Assembly (NCBI RefSeq): GCF_900101865.1
Contig: NZ_FNAH01000005.1
Span: 62,001 to 126,000 of the forward strand
From: Paracoccus isoporae
Lineage (GTDB): Bacteria > Pseudomonadota > Alphaproteobacteria > Rhodobacterales > Rhodobacteraceae
Direction: 5' to 3'
Length of the DNA stretch: 64,000 nucleotides
Position 1 is the stretch's first letter; every line of letters starts with the position of its first letter. Position numbers and translations under genes: made by a program. Of the stretch, positions 26,123-33,733 are shown piece after piece. Under the pieces are notes generated by a model that was not told the DNA's origin, did not search any database, and saw only the letters and a list, made by a program, of their open reading frames with translations.

Positions 26123-28086
26123 TGCGGCTGCCGCTGCGGCGGCGGGTGCTGCTGATCTTCGCCGTGCTGGGGGCCGGGGTGGCGATGCTGGTGCTGGCCG
26201 CGCTCGGGCTGGCGTGGCGGGGCCTGCGCGCGGGGGAGGGTTCGCCCGCCGGTCTCGTCGATGCGCTGAGCCTGATCGCGCTGATCGGCGGGCTGGGCAG
26301 CCTGGTGCTGATTTCCTGCATCTGGTTTCTGCTGGACCGGCATCTGGCCCGCCCGGTCGAGCGGCTGACCGGCGCGCTTCTGACCGGCACCGGCCCGGAT
26401 CCGCAGGAGGCGCGTGACCTGCCCGAACTTGCGCAGGCGGTGGCGGGGGCGGCCGCGGCGCGGGACCGCGCGGCGCGGGTGCTGGACGCGGCGATGGCCG
26501 CCCATGCCGAGGCGGACGCGCAGGACAAGCGGCTGCTGGAGCATCTGCTGTCCGATATCGGGGCGGGGGCGGTGATGGCCGACGGGCAGGGGCGGGTGCT
26601 GTTCTATAATGCCGCCGCGGCCGAGCTTCTGCCCGGCCTGGCGCTGGAACGCCCGCTCGAACGATCCCTTGACGGCGGCGGTCTGGCGGCGGCGCGGGCG
26701 CGGCTGGCGGCCGGGGCGGCGGCCACCGATCTGGCGCTGAGCGCGGCGGATGGCACGCGGCTGCGCGGGCGGATGCGCGCCCTGCCCGGAGAGATGGGCG
26801 GCAGCGTGCTGATCCTGCGCCCGGCGCAGGACCGGCCCGCCCCCCCGTATGCCCCCATCGAGGCGCTGCGCCGCCATGCCGCGGCCCTGGCGCCGCTGCT
26901 TGACGATCCGGGCCGGACGCTGCCCGCCCCGGCGCAGCAGGCGATCCGCGCGGCGGGGCAGGGGATAGTCACCGCGCTGCGCGATCTGGACCGGACGCTG
27001 TCAGATGCCCCGCAAGACCGCCCCCGCGTCGCGGCGGAGGAGCTGGCCCGCGGGATGGGCCTGCCGCTGGGTGAGGTGGCGCCGGTGACGCTGGCGGCGG
27101 ATGGCTGGCAGATCGGCGGTCTGCTGGCCGCGCTCGGGGCGCGGCTGGAGGAGAGCGGCCGGCCACCCACGGCCGAGATCCGCGCCGCGCAGGGCGAGGC
27201 GGTGCTGAGCCTGCGCTGGCAGGGTGCGAAGCTGGCGGTGGATGAGCTGGACCGCTGGCTGCAGGATCCGCCCGATCCCGACACGCCCGATCTGAGCGGG
27301 GCGGAGATCCTGGCCGCGCATGACAGCGCGATCTGGCCCGAGCCGCAGGGCGATGGCTTCCGGCTGGTCCTGCCGCTGCCTTTGTCGGAGATCCCGCGCG
27401 CGGCGCGCCCCTCGGTCACCTATGATTTCGCGCTCGCCGCGTCCGGCCGCGAAGACGAGCGGGATCTGCGCGGACTGTGCTGCGTCGTCTTCGACACCGA
27501 GACGACGGGGCTGTCGCTCTCTGACCGGATCGTGCAGATTGCCGGGCTGCGCATCGCGGGCGGGCGGCTGACCGGCGAGCGTTTCGAGACGCTGGTGCAT
27601 CCGTGCCGTGCGATCCCGCCCGGATCGACCCGGTATCACGGCATCACCGATCAGATGGTGGCGGATGCGCCCGACATGGCGGCGGCGCTGCGCGATTTCC
27701 ACGCATTTGCTGAGGATGCGGTGCTGATCGCCCATAACGCGCCGTTCGACATGGGGCTTCTGCGCGCGGCAGAGGCCGAGTCGGGGCGGCATTTTTCCAA
27801 CCCGGTGATGGACACGGTGCTGCTGTCGGCGATGCTCTGGGGGCAGGGCGCCACCCACAGCCTGGATGCGATCTGCGACCGGCTGGGGATCGTCCTGCCG
27901 CCCGAGCGTCGCCATACCGCGATGGGCGATGCCGAGGCCACGGCGCAGGCCTATCTGCGGATGCTGCCCGCGCTCGAGGCGCGGGGGATCACCAGCTTCG
28001 CGCGGATGCGGCGCGAGGCGCAGCGCCATCGCCGCCTGCTGAGCGATGCCAACCTGGCCGCAGCCCACGGACCGCCGCCGCGCTGA
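26116..28086 (+). CDS. Degenerate sensor-kinase module fused to DnaQ-like 3'-5' exonuclease
   Basis: A 656-residue membrane protein. Two N-terminal transmembrane helices (about 9-35 and 50-75), a HAMP-like segment (about 77-130) and a PAS-like region (about 145-230, GAVMADGQGRVLFYNAAA) resemble a histidine kinase. The following region (about 245-430) has no recognisable phosphoacceptor His dyad or ATP-binding N and G boxes. Residues about 455-630 are a DEDDh exonuclease with all motifs: Asp460/Glu462 in FDTETTG, HNAPFD and HTAMGDAEA. It overlaps the receiver gene; ATG 26122 is an alternative start. Exonuclease proteins of this kind recur next to DUF294 and SSS acetate transporter genes; the in vivo substrate is unknown. 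Confidence 0.82.
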   Translation: MLMRLPLRRRVLLIFAVLGAGVAMLVLAALGLAWRGLRAGEGSPAGLVDALSLIALIGGLGSLVLISCIWFLLDRHLARPVERLTGALLTGTGPDPQEARDLPELAQAVAGAAAARDRAARVLDAAMAAHAEADAQDKRLLEHLLSDIGAGAVMADGQGRVLFYNAAAAELLPGLALERPLERSLDGGGLAAARARLAAGAAATDLALSAADGTRLRGRMRALPGEMGGSVLILRPAQDRPAPPYAPIEALRRHAAALAPLLDDPGRTLPAPAQQAIRAAGQGIVTALRDLDRTLSDAPQDRPRVAAEELARGMGLPLGEVAPVTLAADGWQIGGLLAALGARLEESGRPPTAEIRAAQGEAVLSLRWQGAKLAVDELDRWLQDPPDPDTPDLSGAEILAAHDSAIWPEPQGDGFRLVLPLPLSEIPRAARPSVTYDFALAASGREDERDLRGLCCVVFDTETTGLSLSDRIVQIAGLRIAGGRLTGERFETLVHPCRAIPPGSTRYHGITDQMVADAPDMAAALRDFHAFAEDAVLIAHNAPFDMGLLRAAEAESGRHFSNPVMDTVLLSAMLWGQGATHSLDAICDRLGIVLPPERRHTAMGDAEATAQAYLRMLPALEARGITSFARMRREAQRHRRLLSDANLAAAHGPPPR

Positions 28087-28129
28087 ACCCGAGGCGTGCT
28101 ATCCCGGAAAGGAAATCGGGACGGCGCGG

Positions 28130-28948
28130 TCAGCGGCCCAGCTTGGCGTGGACCTCGTCCAGGTCGACCTCGGCGGTCGGGAACTTGTTGTCGGGATCGT
28201 CGAAATCATATTTGAACAGCACGAAATCGCGCTTGTAGATCTCCCACAGCAGGTGTCGGGAGAGATCGTCGAAATAGTCGCTGACCTTATGCGCCCGCTT
28301 GGGGCCGTGGCCTTCGGATTCGTTGAAGCGCGGCACGTCGTTCACGTCGATCTTCACCGGCGTCTCGGCCGCGTCCAGCACGCGCTGCATGCCTTCGTTG
28401 AACTTCTCGGTGAAGAAGATCTGGTCGTATTTCCCGCCATTGGTGATGAAGGTCGAGATATGGCCCGACATGGCCGACCAGTGGATGTCGGGTTCCATCG
28501 GGCGGCGCCAGCGGATCGTATCGCGCGCGAAGAGCAGGAAGCGGCGGAAGGAGCGGACCTGGTCGAAATCGAACTCGTCATCCGGGCTGCCGACCTCGAT
28601 CCCGTAGCGCTGCATGAGCTGCGGGACCAGATTGCCGCGATAGCGTTTGCCGTTGCGCTGAATCCCCGCGATCTTGTCGAAGAACGACGACAGGATGCGC
28701 GAATAGGGGTTGCGCACGCAGGTAAAGGTCACGCCGCGCCCGGCCCGGACCGCCTCCTCGATCAAGGGCTGGCTGTGGTCCTGGTTCCACTTGTGCAGCC
28801 CGTCCTTGCTGTCATGGATGTCGCCGTCGAAATAGCGTCCGTGATCGGAATGGAACATAATCTGGCCGATCGTCGAACAGGCGCATTTCGGCACGACCCG
28901 GTAAACGAGACTTTCGCTTTCCGTCATCCAGACACCGGGAAACCCCAT
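28130..28948 (-). CDS. PAPS-dependent sulfotransferase family 2 protein
   Basis: Cytoplasmic-type sulfotransferase of 272 residues using 3'-phosphoadenosine 5'-phosphosulfate. The 5'-phosphosulfate loop is VVPKCACST (residues 18-26), and the 3'-phosphate motif is CVRNPYSRILSSF (77-89). This form resembles carbohydrate sulfotransferases. It is divergent from a GT14-type glycosyltransferase with a 137-bp gap, which suggests that the two modify the same surface glycan. The acceptor is unknown. Confidence 0.85.
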   Translation of the reverse strand: MGFPGVWMTESESLVYRVVPKCACSTIGQIMFHSDHGRYFDGDIHDSKDGLHKWNQDHSQPLIEEAVRAGRGVTFTCVRNPYSRILSSFFDKIAGIQRNGKRYRGNLVPQLMQRYGIEVGSPDDEFDFDQVRSFRRFLLFARDTIRWRRPMEPDIHWSAMSGHISTFITNGGKYDQIFFTEKFNEGMQRVLDAAETPVKIDVNDVPRFNESEGHGPKRAHKVSDYFDDLSRHLLWEIYKRDFVLFKYDFDDPDNKFPTAEVDLDEVHAKLGR

Positions 28949-29085
28949 TGCACATCCTCTGGTGGTATGCGGCGGGTTGCGACACCTGCCAAAATCGTTA
29001 CAGACAAAAGCAGATCAGCGCAGGGTTTTCAACGCCCTGTCACATGAACCGCGACGCACGACGCCCGACGCCCGACCGGAGAGCC

Positions 29086-30663
29086 ATGGCCAAGATCGCC
29101 TTCATCCTGCTGGCCCACAAGGATGTGGAGGGCCTGATCGCCCAGGCCAGGCGGCTGTCGGAGACCGGCGATTACGTGGCCATCCATTTCGACGCCCGCG
29201 CACCCTTTGCCGATTACCTGCGGCTGCGCGAGGCGCTTGAGCATCATCCCAACATCACCTTTGCCAAACGGCGGGTGAAATGCGGCTGGGGCGCGTGGTC
29301 GCTGGTCGAGGCGACGCTGGAGGCGGTGCGCATCGCCGTCGATTCCTTTCCGGCCGCGACGCATTTCTACATGCTGTCGGGCGATTGCATGCCGATCAAG
29401 TCGGCGGAATTCGCCCGCGACCTGCTGGATGCGGAAGATGTCGATTACATCGAGAGCGTCGATTTCTTCGGCTCGGACTGGATCAAGACGGGCATGAAGG
29501 AGGACCGGCTGATCTATCGGCACTGGTTCAACGAGCGCAGCCAGCCGCGCCGCTTCTATGCCAGCTACAACATCCAGAAGCGGCTGGGGCTGACCCGGCG
29601 AATCCCCGATGATCTGCAGATCATGATCGGCAGCCAGTGGTGGTGCCTGCGCCGCGAGACCGTCGAGAAGATCCTGGATTTCTGCCGGGACCGCCGCGAC
29701 GTGATGCGGTTCTTCCGCACCACCTGGATCCCCGACGAGATCTTCTTCCAGACCCTGGTGCGCCATCTCGTGCCGCGGCGAGAGATCCGGTCGCGCACTC
29801 TTACCTATCTGATCTTCACCGATTACGGCATGCCGGTGGTGTTTCACAACGACCACTACGAGATGCTGCTGCGTCAGGACTATCTGTTCGCGCGCAAGAT
29901 CAGCCCCGAGGCGCAGGAGCTGAAATCGCGGCTGGGTGTGCTGTGGCAGGCACAGGGGCTGCATTTCGCGATCTCGGGCGAGGGCAAGTCGCTGTTCCGC
30001 TTCCTGACCGCACGCGGCCGGGTCGGGCAGCGTTTCGCCCCGCGCTTCTGGGAAATGGACAGCGGCCTGGCCGGCAAGGCGCAGCTTCTGATCGTGGTGG
30101 CGAAGAAATGGCACGTGGCCAAACGCCTGACCGCCGCGATCCGCGGCCACAGCGACGTGCCGGCGGTGGATTACCTGTTCAACGAGCGCGACGCCCATCT
30201 GCCCGATCTGGGCGGGGTGGAAAAGACCGTCGCCAAGCGCGAGCGCCATCGCCGCGCGCTCATCAGGCTGCTGCATGCCGAATACGAGGATCACCGGCTG
30301 GTGATCTGCCTCGATCCCTCGGCGCTCGATCTGATCCAGGATCTGACCAGCGACCGCGGCGTGACCCGCGTTCTGTTCATCGAGCCGGATTTCGACGACG
30401 CCTATCTGCGCGGCCATATCGGCCGGGTCGGGCTGGCCAACCCGTCCACCCCGCCGCAGGTGGTCGAACGGCTTCTGCCCATCGTGCGCAACGATCTGGA
30501 CCAGGAATCGGCCCGGCTGCGCGACCTGCATCTGCGCGGCTATCACGAGATCAGCGAGGCGGCCGGGGTGGAGGCGAATGCGCGGGTGCTTGCGGCCTTC
30601 CTGCATGTGGAAGAGGATACCGCCAGACAGATCGCGGCGACGCCGTATCTCTTTGCCGATTGA
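29086..30663 (+). CDS. Core-2/I-branching beta-1,6-N-acetylglucosaminyltransferase-like protein (GT14)
   Basis: Glycosyltransferase of 525 residues. The N-terminal 300 residues form the GT14 domain (IAFILLAHKDVEG at the start, FYMLSGDCMPIKS in the centre, then GSQWWCLRRETVEKIL and TTWIPDEIFFQTL). The C-terminal 200 residues match the extra domain seen in alphaproteobacterial members (LDPSALDLIQDLTSD). No signal peptide or membrane segment is seen. The start at 29086 has GGAGAG upstream; the earlier in-frame ATG at 28948 would run through the divergent promoter. It is paired with the sulfotransferase gene. The donor is presumably UDP-GlcNAc or UDP-xylose. Confidence 0.87.
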   Translation: MAKIAFILLAHKDVEGLIAQARRLSETGDYVAIHFDARAPFADYLRLREALEHHPNITFAKRRVKCGWGAWSLVEATLEAVRIAVDSFPAATHFYMLSGDCMPIKSAEFARDLLDAEDVDYIESVDFFGSDWIKTGMKEDRLIYRHWFNERSQPRRFYASYNIQKRLGLTRRIPDDLQIMIGSQWWCLRRETVEKILDFCRDRRDVMRFFRTTWIPDEIFFQTLVRHLVPRREIRSRTLTYLIFTDYGMPVVFHNDHYEMLLRQDYLFARKISPEAQELKSRLGVLWQAQGLHFAISGEGKSLFRFLTARGRVGQRFAPRFWEMDSGLAGKAQLLIVVAKKWHVAKRLTAAIRGHSDVPAVDYLFNERDAHLPDLGGVEKTVAKRERHRRALIRLLHAEYEDHRLVICLDPSALDLIQDLTSDRGVTRVLFIEPDFDDAYLRGHIGRVGLANPSTPPQVVERLLPIVRNDLDQESARLRDLHLRGYHEISEAAGVEANARVLAAFLHVEEDTARQIAATPYLFAD

Positions 30664-30672
30664 GGAGGCCCG

Positions 30673-31053
30673 ATGGGTTACGATTACGACGACAGCAACA
30701 TCTTCGCCAAGATCCTGCGCGGCGAGATCCCCAACGACACAGTGGCCGAGAACGAGCACGCGCTGGCGTTCCGCGACATCAGCCCCAAGGCGCCGACCCA
30801 TGTGCTGGTGATCCCGAAAGGGCGCTATGTCAGCTTCGACGATTTCGCCGCCAACGCCCCGCCCGAGGAGATCACCGGCTTCATGCGGCTTTGCGCCGAG
30901 GTGGTCCGCGCCGAGGGGGTCTCGCTGGATCAGGGCAACGGGTTCCGCGCGATCACCAATGCCGGCAATGACGGGGTGCAGGAGGTGCCGCATTTCCATC
31001 TGCATATCCTCGGCGGTCGGGTGATCGGGCCGATGCTGCTGATGCCGGAGTGA
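30673..31053 (+). CDS. hinT: HIT-family nucleotide hydrolase/phosphoramidase (HinT-like)
   Basis: A 126-residue HIT protein acting on purine nucleoside phosphoramidates. The start DSNIFAKILRGEIPND is standard, and the active-site histidine triad VPHFHLHILGG stands near the C-terminus. Full length. It follows the GT14 gene after 9 bp with GGAGG before the start, so it is probably co-transcribed without a functional link. Confidence 0.92.
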   Translation: MGYDYDDSNIFAKILRGEIPNDTVAENEHALAFRDISPKAPTHVLVIPKGRYVSFDDFAANAPPEEITGFMRLCAEVVRAEGVSLDQGNGFRAITNAGNDGVQEVPHFHLHILGGRVIGPMLLMPE

Positions 31054-31214
31054 CGCCGGGCTGATGCCGCCTGCGCCGTGCCCCGCCGGGGCGGCGCTGC
31101 CGGGGCGATGAGGCGGTTCCGGCCTGCCGCGCCCGTGCCTGCAATGCTTTGCAGCCGAATCGGTGCTGATCTGCTATGATCGGTCCCGTTCCCGCCGCAA
31201 TCGGAGCTGCCCCG

Positions 31215-31664
31215 ATGCCCTTGCCAGATCCGCGAACCCTCTGCCCGCTGGCCGCCGCCGCGCTGATGGCGTTCAGCGCGGCACCCGCCGCGGCCCTTGC
31301 CGGCGAGATCCGCGTCGAAGCGCCGGATGACATCGTCGCGCCGGTCTGTTTCGCCGCCGACACGCAAGGCCATGCCGGCGCGGTGCTGATCGAGATGATC
31401 GAGGGCGATGCGATTCAGGTCTATGGCTACGGCAATGTCACCACCGCCGAGGGCGGCGGCTGGGGTTATGTGCTGGAGGCCGAAGGCGGGCAGGACCGCG
31501 CGGTTCTCGACCTGCGCGTGGGCGTTTCGGTCGATGGCGATCAGCAGCAGACATCCGAGCAATGGGTGTTCGTCACGGGCGGGATCGTGACGCCGCTCGG
31601 CCTTTACCGGGGCGCCGAATGCGGGCCGATCCACAGCGAATGGCTGGCCCGCGTCAGCGGATAG
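31215..31664 (+). CDS. Secreted hypothetical protein
   Basis: About 149 residues. The ATG at 31215 gives a good Sec signal peptide (AAAALMAFSAAPAAALA, then mature GEIRVEAP), while the upstream ATG at 31176 weakens it. The mature part is beta-rich with two Cys (VCFAAD and GAECGP) that could form a disulfide. No family recognised. A CTGCAA-TGCT-TTGCAG inverted repeat stands at 31139-31154 and a TATGAT box at 31175-31180, which may be its promoter region, but no matching -35 is clear. Confidence 0.7.
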   Translation: MPLPDPRTLCPLAAAALMAFSAAPAAALAGEIRVEAPDDIVAPVCFAADTQGHAGAVLIEMIEGDAIQVYGYGNVTTAEGGGWGYVLEAEGGQDRAVLDLRVGVSVDGDQQQTSEQWVFVTGGIVTPLGLYRGAECGPIHSEWLARVSG

Positions 31665-31673
31665 GCGGGATCG

Positions 31674-32129
31674 TCAGCCGCGCGACCGCGCAAATTCCTG
31701 CAACAGGCCGGGCATGTCGCCGGGGGGAGGGAACTGCGCAAAGCTGTGCGCCGCGCCGGTCTCCACCCAGTCCAGCTTCTCATCGGTCCAGACCTCGATA
31801 AAGGGCGGCTGCCGCGCCAGATCGCCCAACATGGCGCTGTGGATGTTGATGAAGGGCGCGAAGCCCTCGGCGCGGGTGAAGACCCAGCTCAGGCAGTTGG
31901 CACAGCAATGATGCTGCGAGGCATCGCCCTTCAGCCCGCCCATGACGGTCTCGCCTTCGATCGTCACCGCGTCGCCGTGATACATCACGCCAAGGGAAAA
32001 CGCGCTCGACGTCATCGCCTGACAGCCGGTGCAGTGGCAGGCATTGGTCACGGCGGGCGGGCCCTGCACGGTGATCTTCACCTGCCCGCAGCGGCAGGTC
32101 GCGGTGATGGTGCCGGATGTGTCGGCCAT
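31674..32129 (-). CDS. GFA-family (glutathione-dependent formaldehyde-activating-like) zinc protein
   Basis: A 151-residue Mss4-like zinc protein. The zinc ligands lie in CRCGQVK, CHCTGC and CCANC. The family is named after S-(hydroxymethyl)glutathione synthase, but most small members have no proven activity. It is the second gene of a minus-strand pair with the ABC ATPase (19-bp gap, AGGAGG before the ATG). It converges on the secreted hypothetical gene. Confidence 0.87.
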   Translation of the reverse strand: MADTSGTITATCRCGQVKITVQGPPAVTNACHCTGCQAMTSSAFSLGVMYHGDAVTIEGETVMGGLKGDASQHHCCANCLSWVFTRAEGFAPFINIHSAMLGDLARQPPFIEVWTDEKLDWVETGAAHSFAQFPPPGDMPGLLQEFARSRG

Positions 32130-32148
32130 GTCTCGTCCTCCTGAAGGG

Positions 32149-33078
32149 TCAGTGCCGGGTCAGTTCGACAAACACATCTTCCAGCCTCGGCTGCTCGATG
32201 GCAATGTCGCGGATCGGCAGGCCGCCGCCGCGCAGCGCGTCGATGATTGCATCGGGCTGCATCTGCGAGGGGGCATAGCTGAACGCCACCCGGCCCGCGT
32301 CGCGCCGCTCTGCCGTCACGCCATCGGGCAAGGCGGGCAGCGGGGTGTCGTCGGTGGCGATCACCAGCGTCTTGCCATCCGCCCCGGCCAGAAGCGCCTC
32401 GGTCGAGTTTTCCACCAGCACCTCGCCGCGGTCGATAATGGCGATGCGGTCGCACATCTGCTCGGCCTCCTCCAGGTAATGCGTGGTCAGAATCACCGTC
32501 ATGCCCAGCTCGTTCAGGCGGCGGACATTCTGCCACAGCATCTCGCGCAGCCCGATATCGACGCCCGCCGTGGGTTCGTCCAGCACCAGCACCTGCGGGC
32601 GGTGAACAAGCGCCTTGGCCAGCAGAAGCCGCCGCTTCATCCCGCCCGACAGATTGCGCGAATAGCTTTCGGCCTGATCGCTGAGCCCGACAAGCGCCAG
32701 CAACTCATCCGTCCAGCGTTCGGATCTGGGCACGCCGTATAGCCCGGCCTGCACCTCCAGGCTGGCGCGGGGCGACAGGAACGGGTCGATATTCAGCTCT
32801 TGCGGCATGACCCCGATGGCGGCGCGGGAATTGCGCGGGTTCACGTCCTGGTCGAAACCCCAGATCACCACGTTCCCCGCGGTCTTGTTCACCAGCCCGG
32901 CCATGATGTTGATCGTGGTCGACTTGCCCGCCCCGTTCGGCCCCAGCAGCCCGTAGATCGAGCCTGCCGGGATGGTCAGGTCGATCCCCTTCAGCGCCTC
33001 TTTCGGGGGCGCCTTGCCGGAGGCGGCATAGGTCTTGCGCAGCCCGGTGATCTCGATGGCGTTCTGGGTCTCGTTCAT
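32149..33078 (-). CDS. ABC transporter ATP-binding protein (ABC-2 / multidrug type)
   Basis: A 309-residue ATPase of the CcmA/DrrA-like group. Walker A is [11 protein letters not shown], the signature is LSGGMKRR, Walker B is [12 protein letters not shown], and the H-loop is in [13 protein letters not shown]-terminal extension of about 80 residues is typical of ABC-2 exporters. No permease gene lies on either side (GFA downstream, zf-CHCC divergent), so its membrane partner must be encoded elsewhere. Confidence 0.9.
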   Translation of the reverse strand: MNETQNAIEITGLRKTYAASGKAPPKEALKGIDLTIPAGSIYGLLGPNGAGKSTTINIMAGLVNKTAGNVVIWGFDQDVNPRNSRAAIGVMPQELNIDPFLSPRASLEVQAGLYGVPRSERWTDELLALVGLSDQAESYSRNLSGGMKRRLLLAKALVHRPQVLVLDEPTAGVDIGLREMLWQNVRRLNELGMTVILTTHYLEEAEQMCDRIAIIDRGEVLVENSTEALLAGADGKTLVIATDDTPLPALPDGVTAERRDAGRVAFSYAPSQMQPDAIIDALRGGGLPIRDIAIEQPRLEDVFVELTRH

Positions 33079-33180
33079 GGCGTGGCCTGGCCTTCTGCGG
33101 GGGCGGTTCTTGCGGGGTGGCGTGCGGTCGGCTATGTGGGTTTAGACCCGATCCAGCCCCGCACGACAAGAAGGCTTGCC

Positions 33181-33423
33181 ATGTCAGAGTTTGTGCCGCC
33201 CGAAAACCCGCTCTCCACCGGCGAGAGCAGCGCCGTCGCCCACCCGGCGCCCGAGACCGAGACGGTGACGACCTGGAAGGTCGCCTGTGCGGGCGACGAA
33301 TCGCGCGGGCTGGGCCATCCCAAGGTGTGGCTGAAGATCTCGCCCGAGATGGGCTTCGTCGATTGCGGCTATTGCGACAAGCGCTTCGTGATCGACGCGG
33401 AGAATGTGCACGACGAGCATTGA
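33181..33423 (+). CDS. Zinc-finger (zf-CHCC, NDUFS6-like) protein
   Basis: An 80-residue protein whose second half holds the CHCC zinc site: VACAGD, then [10 protein letters not shown], then [11 protein letters not shown]. The domain is shared with the mitochondrial complex I accessory subunit NDUFS6 and is common as a small free-standing protein in alphaproteobacteria. A complex I role is plausible but not shown here, since no nuo gene is in the window. It is divergent from the ABC ATPase. Confidence 0.85.
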   Translation: MSEFVPPENPLSTGESSAVAHPAPETETVTTWKVACAGDESRGLGHPKVWLKISPEMGFVDCGYCDKRFVIDAENVHDEH

Positions 33424-33733
33424 GGGGGCGGGAACAGCCCGCCTCTGGGACTGTCCGACCATCGGGTTCTGTGCCCGGCCCGGAATCGAGGGCGAAGCCC
33501 GCCGGGCCAACGGCTGTCCGCCCCGACGGACGGCCGCTTCGGTGCCGCCGCACTGAGCCCGGATGTCCGGCGGAGGGTTTCGCCATTAAGCGCGCAGACC
33601 TGACCGGGTCCGGCCATCCGGCGGACAGCCGCTGGCCCTCTGTTGCCCGATAAGGGTGAGGGGTCGCCGCCCGTTCCACTGGAAGCCCGGCCCCGGACAT
33701 GGCACAACCCGTCCATCGCAGCGGGAGATCACC
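33424..33733. other. 310-bp gap between the zinc-finger gene and polA
   Basis: No gene is supported. It contains several short GC-rich inverted repeats, for example GGCTGTCCG-ccccga-CGGACGGCC around 33508-33531, which could fold at the end of the zinc-finger transcript but lack a T-run. The polA promoter should be here. GGGAG precedes the polA start. Confidence 0.5.

Noticed and set aside
28102..28123. TCCCG...CGGGA inverted repeat between the exonuclease and sulfotransferase genes
   Set aside because: Only five base pairs with no T-run; likely chance in GC-rich sequence.
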